Program-made: the position numbers and the translations under genes
Part shown: positions 1 through 20,959 of the stretch, one piece after another
Layout of the letters: each line of letters begins with the position of its first letter
Numbering within the stretch: position 1 is the first letter of the stretch
DNA from: Plotosus lineatus
Lineage: Eukaryota > Chordata > Actinopteri > Siluriformes > Plotosidae
Direction of reading: 5' to 3'
Assembly: GCA_024760905.1 (NCBI GenBank)
Contig: CM045734.1
Span: 39,802,064-39,866,063, forward strand
Length of the DNA stretch: 64,000 bases
Notes under the pieces: model-generated
Seen by the model: only the letters and a program-made list of their open reading frames with translations
What the model was told of the DNA's origin: nothing
Databases searched by the model: none

Positions 1-512
1 GTCTGAAAACGATCTCAAATTTTGTATTGTTCATGTGGTCACTGGAGCAGGGGCAGCCTTGTCAATTTTTTTTTTTGTATATTTTAGACTACCGTAAAGA
101 TACAGCTGTGTTAGTGTTCTACTTTTCTTTGTCTGGTTGTGGTATTGTTATCCTCACTGGTGTTCTCCTCCTGCGTCCTATAACAAACAAGTAATATAAT
201 TTAGTTAATGTTAGTTAAGAACATAACCCCCATCCCATCCGACACAAACACACACTTGTCATCGTAAAACAAGTAAACATACTATGGATTACGTTGACAA
301 CTCTGGTAAATGTGGTGTTTTGGAAATACAAAAATTACATGTGCTTTGAGGTTCTCAAAACACATAGCTTTCCTAACCACTACGGCGTGTGAGAATCAGG
401 TTACATTTTTCTGCACATGTACACCTTCAAAAAATTTCAGTACACCAATACACCAACAAATTTAAGTAGCACATGTAGCAATAATTAATATACATACTGC
501 ATGGCTACAGTT

Positions 513-815
513 GGGACAGTGGTGGCCTTGTAGTAAGGTGCTGGATCATTGATCCCAAGGTTGGGGTTTCCAGCCCCACGATCAACAAGTTGCCACAAGG
601 TTATCAAAGGCTAGCCATGTCTCTCACTGTCTATGGTGTGAGGCTGTAAAAGAACCATTGCTGACTTTCGACAAGAGTAGCTGCATAGTCGTCACCATGT
701 TTCTGCCTGCGATGACCTGACGAGCCATCCAGGATGTACTCTGCCCTCACCCAGATTCAGCCTCCCCGCGACCCTAATTAGGATTAAGTGGTTCAGAAAA
801 TGAATGAATGAATGA
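513..815 (+). mobile_element. SINE-A with L2-like tail (tail 2)
   Basis: tRNA-like head (GGTGGCCTTGTAGTAAGG...), body with ATGTCTCTCACTGTCTATGG and AAAGAACCATTGCTGACTTT, and the 3' tail CGACCCTAATTAGGATTAAG followed by (AATG)n. An old, diverged copy. Confidence 0.8.
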
Positions 816-1598
816 CTGTTACTTTTCTTTTTCTCACCTCATATACATGTTGGAAATTGGCAACTACCTATGGTATTGCTTGCGAATATGAAGCCATAGT
901 TGACGCCCCATGTAAACAGTCTAGTTGCTAGTTTTGTTGTTATACATATGGAAATAAAAGTTCAGAAAGAGCTGATCAGCCGAACAATAAGTCGTCACAT
1001 AAAACAGCACATTCACAACTACGTGAAAGAGGAACCAGGTATTTCTTATCAAAGTCTACATAGAGGTGTCCCATAGCCAAGAGCCACCACCGTCACATGC
1101 TGTGGACAGTATAGCACCATAGATGCACCGAAATAACCCTGTGCGAAACTAGACCAGACAAACCAGGTCAACCTGATGGCCATCTATCTAAGCATCACGT
1201 TCTTCTTAAAAGTTCTGAAACACCAGTAAATGTTGGATTGTTCTGGATTGAAGAGAGTACTGGGAAACGAGTTCAGCTGGATTCACGTAGACCTCTTTTT
1301 TGATGTCACTGTTTATTACATTTCCCACTTGTTGAGATAAACACCCTGCTAGTCACAATGCACTCAACAAGTACTAAGTTCTAATTCCCATTGATTCTAC
1401 CTACACTGAACAGCGTTCTGACAACATGCTGTAGTCCAGCAACTTTGCCTTCTTTTCCTGCTTTTGGTACTGGAGAGGGCACCATGAATAGGTCTGTTGT
1501 CTGAAGTGCTGTAAACAGAGTGATCTCAGCATCAGGATACCTGTATATCTGGTGGTTTGGGAACACAGTGAAGTGGTTCCTGGGAACAGCCAGATGAT

Positions 1599-1942
1599 TC
1601 CTCTTCTTTTCCTTTCGGCTGTTCCCTTTTTTTCAGGGGTCACCACAGAGAATCATCGCATGTTTGATTTGCCGTAGGTTTTTACGTCGGATGCCCTTCC
1701 CGAGACAACCCTTAGCAAGGGGCAGAAACATGCTGACAGCTATGCAGTTACTCTTTACGAAAGTCAGCAATGGTTCTTTAACATGAACCTCACATCATAG
1801 ACAGTGAGAGACATGGCCGGCCTTTGATAACCCAGTTAGCTGCACTGGGGGGGCAGTGACAACCTTGTGGAGAGTGGGACTCGAACCCCCAACCTTAGGA
1901 TCAGTGATCCAGCGCCCTATACCACCAGGCCACCACTGACCC
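1599..1942 (-). mobile_element. SINE-A, RTE-like tail (tail 1), 17-bp TSD
   Basis: Complete inverted copy: tail at the left, tRNA-like head at the right (ends ...CCAGGCCACCACTGACCC). Flanked by a perfect duplication GGGAACAGCCAGATGAT at 1582-1598 and 1943-1959. Confidence 0.9.
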
Positions 1943-2735
1943 GGGAACAGCCAGATGATAGCAATATTTATATCAAATACTGAAGTACTGGTGACTTCAT
2001 GACTGTGTGAATGTAATGTATGGGTTATTTAATTAAATATATACAGTAAATTATGCACTGACTAACAGCAAAGCTCCTGATAGATAGCTATTGATAGGGT
2101 GCCGAGGCCAGTGGTATAAGAGTAGCATGACTCCTTAAAGTTCTGAACAGCTTCTGATTGTATGTGTGCCTTGCCTATTGAGTGTGTGACTAAGTGAGAG
2201 CTGGGGCGAGCATGGTGTTCAGAGCAGAGACAGCAAGTGTAGTAGTGAAGTTTTAGTAGCAGTGAATAAACAGGTTTCTTATTATAAATCCTGCGGCTTC
2301 TCAGCATCAGTAATTCTCCATTTTGCTTTTCCATTGCTGGCCAAAATGAAGTGGAGGTAAGCAGCAACATCAACTGTGGAGAAAATAAATAAAACTTTCC
2401 CCTGTGTTTCACAACTGCAGACTGGAGCAAAAGCAAAACACTGGTTGACATCGGGCTTTCTTTTCGCCATCTTTCACGATCTAATTTCTGCATTTATTTT
2501 GTATAATTTGTTTTGTTAGTTGATCTGACCATTTAAGGAGTTTATGCTCTGTGTTCCCATTCATCTTTCATGTTGTACTGCTTGACGAAAGTTTGTCTGC
2601 CTATTTGAGTTCAATTGTTTGTTTTCATTCTGGGCAAATCTGAGTGGTGGCGTATGAAACTCTGTTTTGGGGTTTCAGTTTTGTTAATAATAATAAAAAA
2701 CCTGTTTGTTCTTTTGATTAATGGCTCTCTTGATG

Positions 2736-3088
2736 TCTGTCTTCCTTTCGGCTTTTTCCCTTTTACTCGGGAGTCGCCACAGCAAATCATCTGATTCGCA
2801 CGTTTCATTTGGCAGAGGTTTTTACGTCGGATGCACTTCCTGTCACAACCCTTTTTTAGCAAGGGACAGAAACACGCTGACGGCTTTGCAGCTACTCTTT
2901 ACGAACGTCAGCAATGGTTCTTTTACATGCCTCTCACCATAGACAGTGAGAGACATGGCCCGCCTTTGATAACCCAGTTAGCCGCACTGGGGGGGACAGT
3001 GACAACCTTGTGGAGAGTGGTACTCGAACCCCCAACCTTTGGATCAGCGATCCAGCACCCTATACCACTACACCACCACTGCCCCTAC
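2736..3088 (-). mobile_element. SINE-A, tail 1, 17-bp TSD
   Basis: Full-length inverted copy. Perfect duplication TAATGGCTCTCTTGATG at 2719-2735 and 3089-3105. The B-box-like GGTTCGAG is mutated to GGTTCGAGTACC. Confidence 0.92.
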
Positions 3089-3427
3089 TAATGGCTCTCT
3101 TGATGCAAGTCACCAATACATAACAGACAATCAACCTCATCTGAATGATGCAGCAACTTTATAAGGTTTCCTGTTTTGGGTACGATACAAGACACCCATC
3201 CATGTCATGTATCACGCCTTTGGTGCTTCGCTCAGGAGCTTCCCTATTAAGTAACTGGTATGGAAAATTCCAATAAACAATAATCTTTGTGTTGCAATAT
3301 TTGCAAGCCATATAGCCCTGTCCTTTATGATGTTTCATCATCAATTATTAAATATTAAAGCTTTGCCATTAGCTTTGACTTGGAAGCCCTAATTAAAAAA
3401 AATAAAATAAAATAACAGAAACAAATA

Positions 3428-4337
3428 CAGTGGTACCGCACTTTACGAAAGTCTCACCAAACGAAAAAAATCAGGTTACAAAATGCATTTTCCTAAAATT
3501 TTTGTCTCTGGATACGAAGCGTTACGAAAGTACCATCTTAAAAATTCAAACGCGCCATTCAAACATTGCGCAAGTTGCTTTCTCACTGGTTGTCTCCCAA
3601 TACCCCGCCCCGCTGGCCTCCCATTGGCTAGGAGGGAGCTGAATCTACATAATAAAGTACTGTACCCATAATGCTTTTCATGTGCCTTCGACCCATTGTT
3701 CGACACAGACGCGTGATGGAGAGTTGTACTGTTGGTTCGTGAGTTTCGTGAGTTTTTTTGAGTGTGCTTATTCCGGAGTTATTTTTCGTTATTAATCATG
3801 AGCCCCAAGAAAGTGATTCCTGGTGAGACTGAAAAGAAGAAGCGGACTCCGTTATGAATAAAAGTAAAACCGGAGATGATAAATAAATATGAAAGTGGGA
3901 TTCGGTTGAGTGAAATCGCAAAGGAGTATGGCCAAAACCCCTCTACAATCGGGACGATATTGAAGCAGAAAGAGGCATTAAAAGTGGAGATACAGTAACG
4001 GAGGTGATTATTTTGTAAAAAGCAACCGCCTTATTTACGAACCTCGTGAAGGAGGGTGGGGGTGAGGGTTCTTCAGACCAGCAACCACCGGACTTTAAAG
4101 CATCGCATGGGTGGTTCGAGAGATTTAAAAAAATGTAAATAATTTTCTTCTACTTTTAACACATATTTCATACAAAATTGGTGTAATTTTATAATTTTTA
4201 AAGGGTTTATGGGGTAGTATTGGGAGCCTTGGAACGAATCACGCGTTTTACATGTAAAATGCGGTTCAACTTACGAAAAATGCAGTTTACGAAAAAGGCG
4301 CTGGAACGGATTCATTTCGTAAAGTGAGGTACCACTG
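3428..4337 (+). mobile_element. pogo/Tigger-like DNA transposon remnant
   Basis: Terminal inverted repeats begin CAGTGGTACC(G/T)CACTTTACG. Inside (from ATG at 3798) is the start of a pogo-family transposase with a CENP-B-type helix-turn-helix: MSPKKVIPGETEKKKR, a stop, then YESGIRLSEIAKEYGQNPST. The rest of the transposase is deleted, so this is a non-autonomous 910-bp relic. Confidence 0.8.
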
Positions 4338-4533
4338 TCATTTAAAACTGCTTTGAATAAAAAGTTATTTAAAGAAAATAGAAAAATTTTTTAATTAGAA
4401 TATGACCGCCTTAGCCATCTCAGAGCTACTATTATGTTACACAGGTAACAGAAAGCCATATACTCACGGTGTATTTTCATACAATCCATTCTCTGTGGAG
4501 TAAAGATAAGGCAGTAGTTCAGTTTAAAACACC

Positions 4534-14556
<10,023 letters not shown>

Positions 14557-14951
14557 GTCAGTACCGCACAGTATTTCCTTGTCTGATACAGGGCCTGTGA
14601 GACTCTACCTCCTCTGTACGTGAGGGCTGCATACGCGCGCGTCCGCACACAAGCACACGCACGCGCGCACCCCCCCCCCCCCGCCCGCCCGCCCGCAGCT
14701 ATGTTGATTCGGCAGCAAGGGGATCTGTTTGTTTTAAATTAATCATGAGGATGGAAGCAGCCAACCACAAGCCTAGCTTGTAGCAAATGATCCTTCAGCA
14801 GTTCACATCACAGATCACTGCTCAGCATGGAGAATGACTTTCTGGATCGCTGTGTCCTTTGTGAGGTCACAAGGAACATGGAGCCCATCCCTGTTTATTC
14901 GAATTTGAAGGCATGCTTACACCCCAAACTGCTCAGTACACACAGCTGGGC

Positions 14952-15110
14952 AGTGGGGGCTCAGTTATTAAGGCAATGGATTACTGATCTGGAGGCTGGG
15001 GGGGGGGGGGGGGGGGGGGGGTTTTCAATCTCCAATACTGCCAGTGTTGGGCTCTTGAGCAAGGCCCTTAATCCTCAATTGCTCAGTTGTATAAAAATGT
15101 TATAGAAGCA
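14952..15110 (+). mobile_element. tRNA-type SINE fragment (third head type)
   Basis: GGCAGTGGGGGCTCAGTTATTAAGG with GATTACTGATCTGGAGG, a G20+ run, then GTTGGGCTCTTGAGCAAGGCC and CTTAATCCTCAATTGCTC. A common fish SINE type. Confidence 0.6.
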
Positions 15111-15347
15111 TCTGGCAAACTGCCTAAGGTGAGGGTAAACATAAGATATCCAAGAATTCCCAGCTAATCTGCAGGTCTCCGGATTGTTGGAGAAAAAAGG
15201 AGTACCCAGAGAAAACCTATTCAAGTACAGGGAGGACAGAAAAACCCCACACAGAAATGCACTTGCACTGGGCTGAAACCTAAACACCTTCTTTCTGAGG
15301 GTTAAAACTGTTGAACAGCACCCAACCATGCCTCTCCCTCTTCTCTG

Positions 15348-15352
<5 letters not shown>

Positions 15353-15404
<52 letters not shown>

Positions 15405-15470
15405 TACATATATACATACAGACATACATATATATATATACACATACATATATATATATATATATACATA
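15353..15470. repeat. (TA)n/(CATA)n microsatellite
   Basis: Abuts the left end of the Tc1-like element. Confidence 0.9.
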
Positions 15471-17025
15471 CTAGTCTTTCTAAAAAAATTAGCATATTGT
15501 GATAAAGTTCATTATTTTCTGTAATGTACTGATAAAAATCAAACTTTCAGATATTTTAGATTCATTGCACACTAACTGAAATATTTCAGGTCTTTTATTG
15601 TTTTAATACTGATGATTTTGGCAGACAGCTCATGAAAACCCAAAATTGCTATCTCAAAAAATTAGCATATTTCACCCGACCAATTAAAAAAAGTGTTTTT
15701 AATACAAAAAAGTCAACCTTCAAATAATTATGTTCAGTTATGCACTCAATACTTGGTCAGGAATCCTTTTGCAGAAATGACTGCTTCAATGCGGCGTGGC
15801 ATGGAGGCAATCAGCCTGTGGCACTGCTGAGGTGTTACGGAGGCCCAGGATGCTTCGATAGCGGCCTGAAGCTCATCCACAGTGTTGGGTCTGGTGTCTC
15901 TCAACTTTCTCTTCACAATATCCCACAGATTCTCTATGGGGTTCAGGTCAGGACAGTTGGCAGGCCAATTGAGCACAGTAATACCATGGTCAGTAAACCA
16001 TTAACCAAGGTTTTGGCACTGTGAGCAGGTGCCAGGTCGTGCTGAAAAATGAAATCTTCATCTCCATAAAGCTTTTCAGCAGATGGAACCATGAAGTGCT
16101 CCAAAATCTCCTGATAGCTAGCTGCATTGACCCTGCCCTTGATAAAACACAGTGGACCAACACCAGCAGCTGACATGGCACCCCAGACCATCACTGACTG
16201 TGGGTACTTGACACTGGACTTCAGGCATTTTGGCATTTCCTTCTCCCCAGTCTTCCTCCAGACTCTGGCACCTTGATTTCCAAATGACATGCAAAAATTG
16301 CTTTCATCCGAAAAAAGTAGTTTGGACCACTGAGCAACAGTCCAGTGCTGCTTCTCTGTAGCCCAGGTCAGGCGCTTCTGCCGCTGTCTCTGGTTCAAAA
16401 GTGGCTTGACCTGGGGAATGCGGCACCTGCAGCCCAGTCCACTGCTTCCACAGGTCCCCCAAGGTCTGGAATCGACCCTTCTCCACAATCTTCCTCAGGG
16501 TCCGGTCACCTCTTCTGGTTGTGCAGCGTTTTCTGCCACACTTTTTCCTTCCCACAGACGTCCCACTGAGGTGGCTTGATACAGCACTCTGGGAACAGCC
16601 TATTCGCTCAGAGATTTCTTTCTGTGTCTTACCCTCTTGCTTGAGGGTGTCAATGATGGCCTTCTGGACAGCAGTCAGGTCGGCAGTCTTACCCATGATT
16701 GCGGTTTTGAGTAATGAATCAGGCTGGGAGTTTTTAAAAGCCTCAGGAATCTTTTGCAGGTGTTTAGAGTTAATTGGTTGATTCAGATGATTAGATTAAT
16801 AGGTTGTTTAGAGTAACTTTTCATGATATGCTAATTTTTTGAGATAGGAATTTTGGGTTTTCATGATCTGTCTGCCAAAATCATCAGTATTAAAACAATA
16901 AAAGACCTGAAATATTTCAGTTGGTGTGCAATGAATCTAAAATATGTGAAAGCTTAATTTTTATCAGTACATTACAGAAAATAATGAACTTCATCCCAAT
17001 ATGCTAATTTTTTGAGAAGGACTAG
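15471..17025 (-). mobile_element. Tc1-like transposon, copy 1
   Basis: 1555 bp with TA on both sides. Ends CTAGTC(C)TTCTCAAAAAATTAGC. Inside each roughly 210-bp terminal repeat the motif CTCAAAAAATTAGCATA occurs twice (outer and inner), the IR/DR arrangement of several fish Tc1-like elements. Transposase at 15746-16696 on the minus strand is frameshifted. Confidence 0.92.
15746..16696 (-). pseudogene. Tc1-like transposase, frameshifted
   Basis: N-terminal paired-like helix-turn-helix region MGKTADLTAVQKAIIDTLKQ and a GRKRCTTRRGDR basic stretch, then the DDE catalytic domain: first Asp in LLFSDESNF, second Asp in FQHDLAPAHS, Glu in PDLNPIENLW. The C-terminus is SAKGFLTKY. Frame is lost twice, at about 16420-16460 and again at about 15985-16000. 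Full length would be about 315 residues, close to the usual 340. The triad residues remain but the gene cannot make a full protein. Confidence 0.9.
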
Positions 17026-17046
17026 TATATTAGACTCTTCATATAT

Positions 17047-17047
17047 A

Positions 17048-17090
<43 letters not shown>
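17047..17090. repeat. (TG)n microsatellite
   Basis: About 44 bp, directly at the 3' end of the RTE-like LINE. Confidence 0.9.
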
Positions 17091-17092
<2 letters not shown>

Positions 17093-17114
17093 CTTTTCCT
17101 TTCGGCTTTTCCCT

Positions 17115-18537
17115 TCAGGGGTCGCCACAGCGAATCATCTGCCTCCATCTCACCCTATCCTTTGCATCTTCTCTTACACCAACGACCTTCATGTCCTCCT
17201 TCACCACATCCATGAATCGTCTCTTTGGTCTTCCTCTAGGCCTTCTGCTTGGTAGTTCCAGCCTCAGCATCCTATTACCAATATACTCACTATTCCTCCT
17301 CTGTACATGTCCAAACCATCTCAATCTAGCCTCTCTGACTGTCTCCAAAACATCTTACATGTGCTGTTCCTCTGCTGTATTCATTCCTGATCCTATCCAT
17401 CCTTGTTACTCCCAAAGAAAACCTCAACATTTTCATCTCTGCTACCTTCAGCTCTGCCTCCTGTCTTTTCCCCAGGGCCACTGTTTCTAAACCATACAAC
17501 ATCGTTGGCCTCAACACAGTCTTGTACACTTTTCCTTTCATCCTCCTATCACACATCACACCGGACACTTTTCTCCAACCATTCCAACCTGCCTGCACAC
17601 GCTTCTTGACCTCTTTTCCACACTCTCCATTGCTCTGGATTGTTGAGCCTAAGTACTTAAAATCCTCCACCTTTCTTATCTCTGCTCCCTGTAATCTCAC
17701 TGTTCCTCTTGGGTCCTTGTCATTCATGCACATGTATTCTGTCTTACTGAGGCTAATCTTCATTTCCCTCCTTTCCAGGGCATAACTCCACCTCTCTAGA
17801 TTTTTCTGCACTTGTTCTCTGCTCTCACTACAGATCACAATGTCATTGGCAAACATCATTGTCCATGGAGAATCTTGTCTATCCTCGTCTGTCAGCCTGT
17901 CCATCACCATAGCAAACAAGAAGGGGCTGAGAGCTGACCCTTGATGTAGTCCCACCTCCACCTTGAACTCTTCTGTCACACCGACAGCACACCTCACCAC
18001 TGTCTTACATCTCTCATACATGTCCTGCACCACTCTAACATACTTCTCTGCCACTCCAGACTTCCTCATGCAATACCACAGTTCTTCTCTCGGCACCCTG
18101 TCATATGCTTTCTCCAGATCCACAAAGGCACAATGCAGCTCCCTCTGACCTTCTCTGTAGTTCTCCATTAACATCCTCAAGGCAAACACTGAATCTGTGG
18201 TGCTCTTTCTTGGCATGAAACCAAACTGTTGTTCACAAATGCTGACCTCTGCCCTTAGTCTAGCTTCCAGTATTCTTTCCCATAACTTCATCGTATGGTT
18301 CATCAACTTTATCCCTCTGTAGTTGCCACAACTCTGCACGTCTCCCTTGTTCTTAAAAATGGGCACCAGCACACTTCTCCTCCATTCCTCTGGCATCCTC
18401 TCACTCTCTAAGACCTTGTTGAATGTTCTTGTCAGAAAATCTACTGCTACCTCTCCTAGACACTTCCATACCTCCACCGATATGTCATCAGGGCCAACTG
18501 CTTTTCCATTCTTCATCCTCTTCAATGCCCTCCTCAC
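17115..18537 (-). pseudogene. RTE-like LINE reverse transcriptase and C-terminus
   Basis: RT motifs in order: MKNGKAVGPDDISVEVWKCL, PIFKNKGDVQSCGNYRGIKL, FGFMPRKSTTDSVFALRML, HCAFVDLEKAYDRVPREELW, GLHQGSALSPFLFAMVMDRL and the catalytic box, here FANDIV in place of the FADDIV seen at 30279. The second catalytic Asp is changed, so this copy would be inactive. After a frameshift at about 17340 the tail RLRWFGHVQRR and [11 protein letters not shown] follows. Confidence 0.9.
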
Positions 18538-18571
18538 TTCACCCTAACTAATCTTTGCTACTTCCTGGTCC

Positions 18572-19537
18572 TCAACAGTCACCTCTTCTATTCTTTTTTT
18601 CTCTCTCATTTTCCTCATTCATCAGCTCTTCAAAGTACTCTTTCCATCTTCCCAGCACACTTCTGTCATCAGTCAATACATTTCCCTCTCTGTCCTTTAT
18701 CAATCTAACTTGCTGCACGTCCTTCCCATCTCTATTTCGCTGCTGTGCCAACCTGTATAAATCATTTTCTCCCTCTTTACTTTCCAACCGAGCATACAAG
18801 TCGTCAAACGCGCTCTGTTTAGCCTTTGACACTGCTACCTTTGCCTTACGCTGTGTCTCTCTGTACTCCTGTTTACTCTCTTCGGTTTTCTCAATGTCCC
18901 ACTTCTTCTTAGCCAACCTCTTCCTTTGTACACACTCCTGCACTTCCTCATTCCACCACCAAGTCTCCTTATCTACTTTCCTTCCAGATGACACACCAAG
19001 TACTCTCCTACCTGTCTCCCTGATCACATTAGCTGTAGTTGTCCAGTCATCTGGAAGCACTTCGTGACCACCCAAAGCCTGTTTCAACTCCTCCTTGAAG
19101 ACAACCCGACACTCTTCCTTTTTCAACTTCCACCACTTTGTCTTATGCTCTGCCTTTGCCTTCTTCACCTTCCTCGCCATCAGCATCATCCTGCACACCA
19201 CCATCCTATGCTGTTTGGCAACACTCTCACCCACTACTACTTTGCAGTCACTGACATCCTTTAAATTACATCGCCTGCACAAGATGTAGTCTACCTGTGT
19301 GCTCCTACCTCCACTTTTATAAGTCACCCTATGCTCCTCTCTCTTCTGGAAGAAAGTATTCACCACAGCCATTTCCATCCTTTTTGCAAAATCTACCAAC
19401 ATCTGTCCTCCTGCGTTCCTGTCCTGGATACCAAACCTACCCATCACTTCCTCGTCCCCTCTGTTTCCTGCACCAACATGTCCATTGAAGTCTGCCCCAA
19501 TGACCACTCTTTCACCTCTGGGGGTACACAGCATCAC
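18572..19537 (-). pseudogene. RTE-like LINE endonuclease (C part) and linker
   Basis: Open for 321 codons: ERVVIGADFNGHVGAGNRGD (APE-type endonuclease GDFN box, here GADFN), VNTFFQKREEHRVTYKSGG, STQVDYILCRRCNLKDV, and KQHRMVVCRM with H for the final catalytic His. It is separated from the RT segment by a stop/frameshift at about 18545-18570. The N-terminal endonuclease motifs are missing through 5' truncation. Confidence 0.85.
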
Positions 19538-19593
19538 TTCATCTAAATCCCTCCAGAATATCTCCTTCTCTTCTCGCTCACATCCTGTCTTAT

Positions 19594-19676
19594 ATATATA
19601 TATATATATATATGAGTGTGTGTATATATTTATATTAAAAAATATATATATATATATATATTTTTTTTATAGATAA

Positions 19677-19720
<44 letters not shown>

Positions 19721-19743
19721 GTATGTGTGTGTGTGTGTGTGTA
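19594..19743. repeat. (TA)n/(CA)n/(TG)n microsatellite
   Basis: Compound simple repeat between the RTE-like LINE and the hammerhead palindrome. Confidence 0.9.
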
Positions 19744-19789
19744 TGTATAAGTAAAAATAAAAGGACAGGACAAAGACTTTCTATTGAAA

Positions 19790-19860
19790 CTTCATTTTTC
19801 ACTACAAATCTGTTTCGAGGGGTGGTGAAACCATCCTCTCTCTTCAGGTGATTACAGAAG
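19790..19860 (-). ncRNA. Type I hammerhead ribozyme (left arm, opposite strand)
   Basis: Mirror copy on the minus strand: CTGAAGA is the complement of 19841-19847, GAAA of 19813-19816, and the GUA cleavage triplet covers 19805-19803. Relative to the right arm, helix III has one C-to-U change that turns a G-C pair into a G-U pair, so the fold is kept. Helix I pairing (AUCAC/GUGAA) is also kept. Confidence 0.75.
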
Positions 19861-19865
19861 ATTAC

Positions 19866-19936
19866 CTTCTGTGATCACCTGAAGAGAGAGGATGGTTTCA
19901 CCACCCCTCGAAACAGATCTGTAGTGAAAAATGAAG
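19866..19936 (+). ncRNA. Type I hammerhead ribozyme (right arm)
   Basis: CTGAAGA at 19879-19885 fits the conserved CUGANGA box. Helix II is 19886-19909 (G86-C109, A87-U108, G88-C107, G90-C106, G91-C105, then UGGU/ACCA closed by UUC). GAA at 19910-19912 is the second core box. Helix III is the short hairpin ACAG-AU-CUGU (19913-19922), with predicted cleavage after A19923 (GUA). Helix I pairs UCAC (19875-19878) with GUGA (19924-19927) and, after an internal loop, CUUC (19866-19869) with GAAG (19933-19936). All invariant bases are present. Confidence 0.8.
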
Positions 19937-20036
19937 TTTCAATAGAAAGTCTTTGTCCTGTCCTTTTATTTTTACTTATATTTGCTCTACGTAAAAGTAT
20001 TGAGAACTCTCTTACGGAAGGATCTACTCAGAAAAT

Positions 20037-20067
<31 letters not shown>

Positions 20068-20318
20068 AGTTGAAGAATCAGATCCCCCCCTCCATATGGG
20101 GGGGGGGGGGTCCTGATTCTTAAACTGGTACTGAGATGTGTGACATTTACCTGTTACATTTTCTGCAGATTGAGAAAAGTCAGCATCATTCTCAAATTAT
20201 AAGTAGAACGACTGAAATAGTCCGTACGTTACATGACCAGAATGAATAACCTTCTATTCCCTAATAACAGCTTAAGCTAATAATTGTGTAATTAGTTACA
20301 CTATGCTAATTAATATAG

Positions 20319-20550
20319 CGGGGCGGTGGTGTAGTGGTTAGGATGCTGCACTCATGATCGAGGTTGTGAGTTCAAATCCCAGTTAGACCCCCACTGTGCT
20401 AAGACCCCTGGGCAAGATCTTAAATACAAGTGTGCCTCTGTTCACCCAGCAGTATAAATAGGTACCAGTAAAATATACTGGGAAGGTAACCTGCGATGGA
20501 CTAACGTCCCATCCAGGAGGAGTTGTACTCCTTGTCGCTTCACACCACTC
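20319..20550 (+). mobile_element. SINE-C
   Basis: Head GGGCGGTGGTGTAGTGGTTAGG with GAGTTCAAATCCCAG (B box), then ACTGTGCTAAGACCC, GTGCCTCTGTTCACCC, ATATACTGGGAAGGTAACCT and TCCCATCCAGGAGGAGTTG. Same family as 34729-35042, 54089-54570 and 57624-57940. Confidence 0.85.
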
Positions 20551-20572
20551 AAATTACGTGAAGTAATATTGA

Positions 20573-20958
20573 CCCCCCTGACTGATGTATACGTACATGT
20601 ATGTATATATAATATTAATAAACACATTCAACACTATAAATGCTGATAATAACAAACATTCAAAAATAATGCATAAGATGTAAATAAAATATAAATACAC
20701 ACACATATAGAGGTGCGCGCACACACAGATGTACACCTCACATAAAATGTAAGTAGTTTTGATGGGGGTTTGGGTTGTTTTCTTTTTTTGCATAATTGGC
20801 CTTATTTTGTGGCATTTTCCTTAACCTTTCCCTCTATTCTTCCTTAATTTCCTTCTTCTTTAATTTGATGAATATTTAACAATAAATAAATAAATAAATA
20901 AAAATCACAATGCGCTGAGGCCGCATGAATTGAAGCGCAAAGTAGCGAGGGATCCCTG
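20573..20958. mobile_element. GGATCCCTC-family element
   Basis: Right end GTAGCGAGGGATCCCTG-TA. Internal sequence (AATAATGCATAAGATGTAAA, CTCACATAAAATGTAAGTAG) is shared with 37192-37942. The left end is truncated. Confidence 0.65.
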
Positions 20959-20959
20959 T

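Larger units (their letters stand above)
17091..19592 (-). mobile_element. RTE-like LINE, 2.5 kb, 5'-truncated
   Basis: The longest copy of this family. The 3' end is at the left (complement of ...GCTGTGGCGACCCCTGAAGGG). Endonuclease segment 18572-19537, RT segment 17326-18537, C-terminal segment 17115-17348. Microsatellites flank both sides. The protein is of the RTE/BovB type, which in fish includes Rex3 and Expander. It fills much of the malt1-emb intergenic region. Confidence 0.9.
19746..19980. repeat. 235-bp near-perfect palindrome with two hammerhead ribozymes
   Basis: The arms (about 19746-19860 and 19866-19980) are almost exact complements and start and end with TATAAGTAAAAATAAAAGG or its complement. 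Each arm carries a full hammerhead core (separate entries). Hammerheads of this type sit in the terminal repeats of Penelope-like retroelements, so this is probably two head-to-head Penelope-like terminal fragments. No reverse transcriptase of that class is visible next to it. Confidence 0.9.

Noticed and set aside
2062..2493. 143-codon minus-strand open frame
   Set aside because: Overlaps another frame, low-complexity composition, no recognisable domain or splice context.
17326..18547. Long plus-strand frames opposite LINE coding strands (also 39724-40650 minus, 63000-63674 plus)
   Set aside because: Antisense shadows of RTE-like LINE coding sequence.
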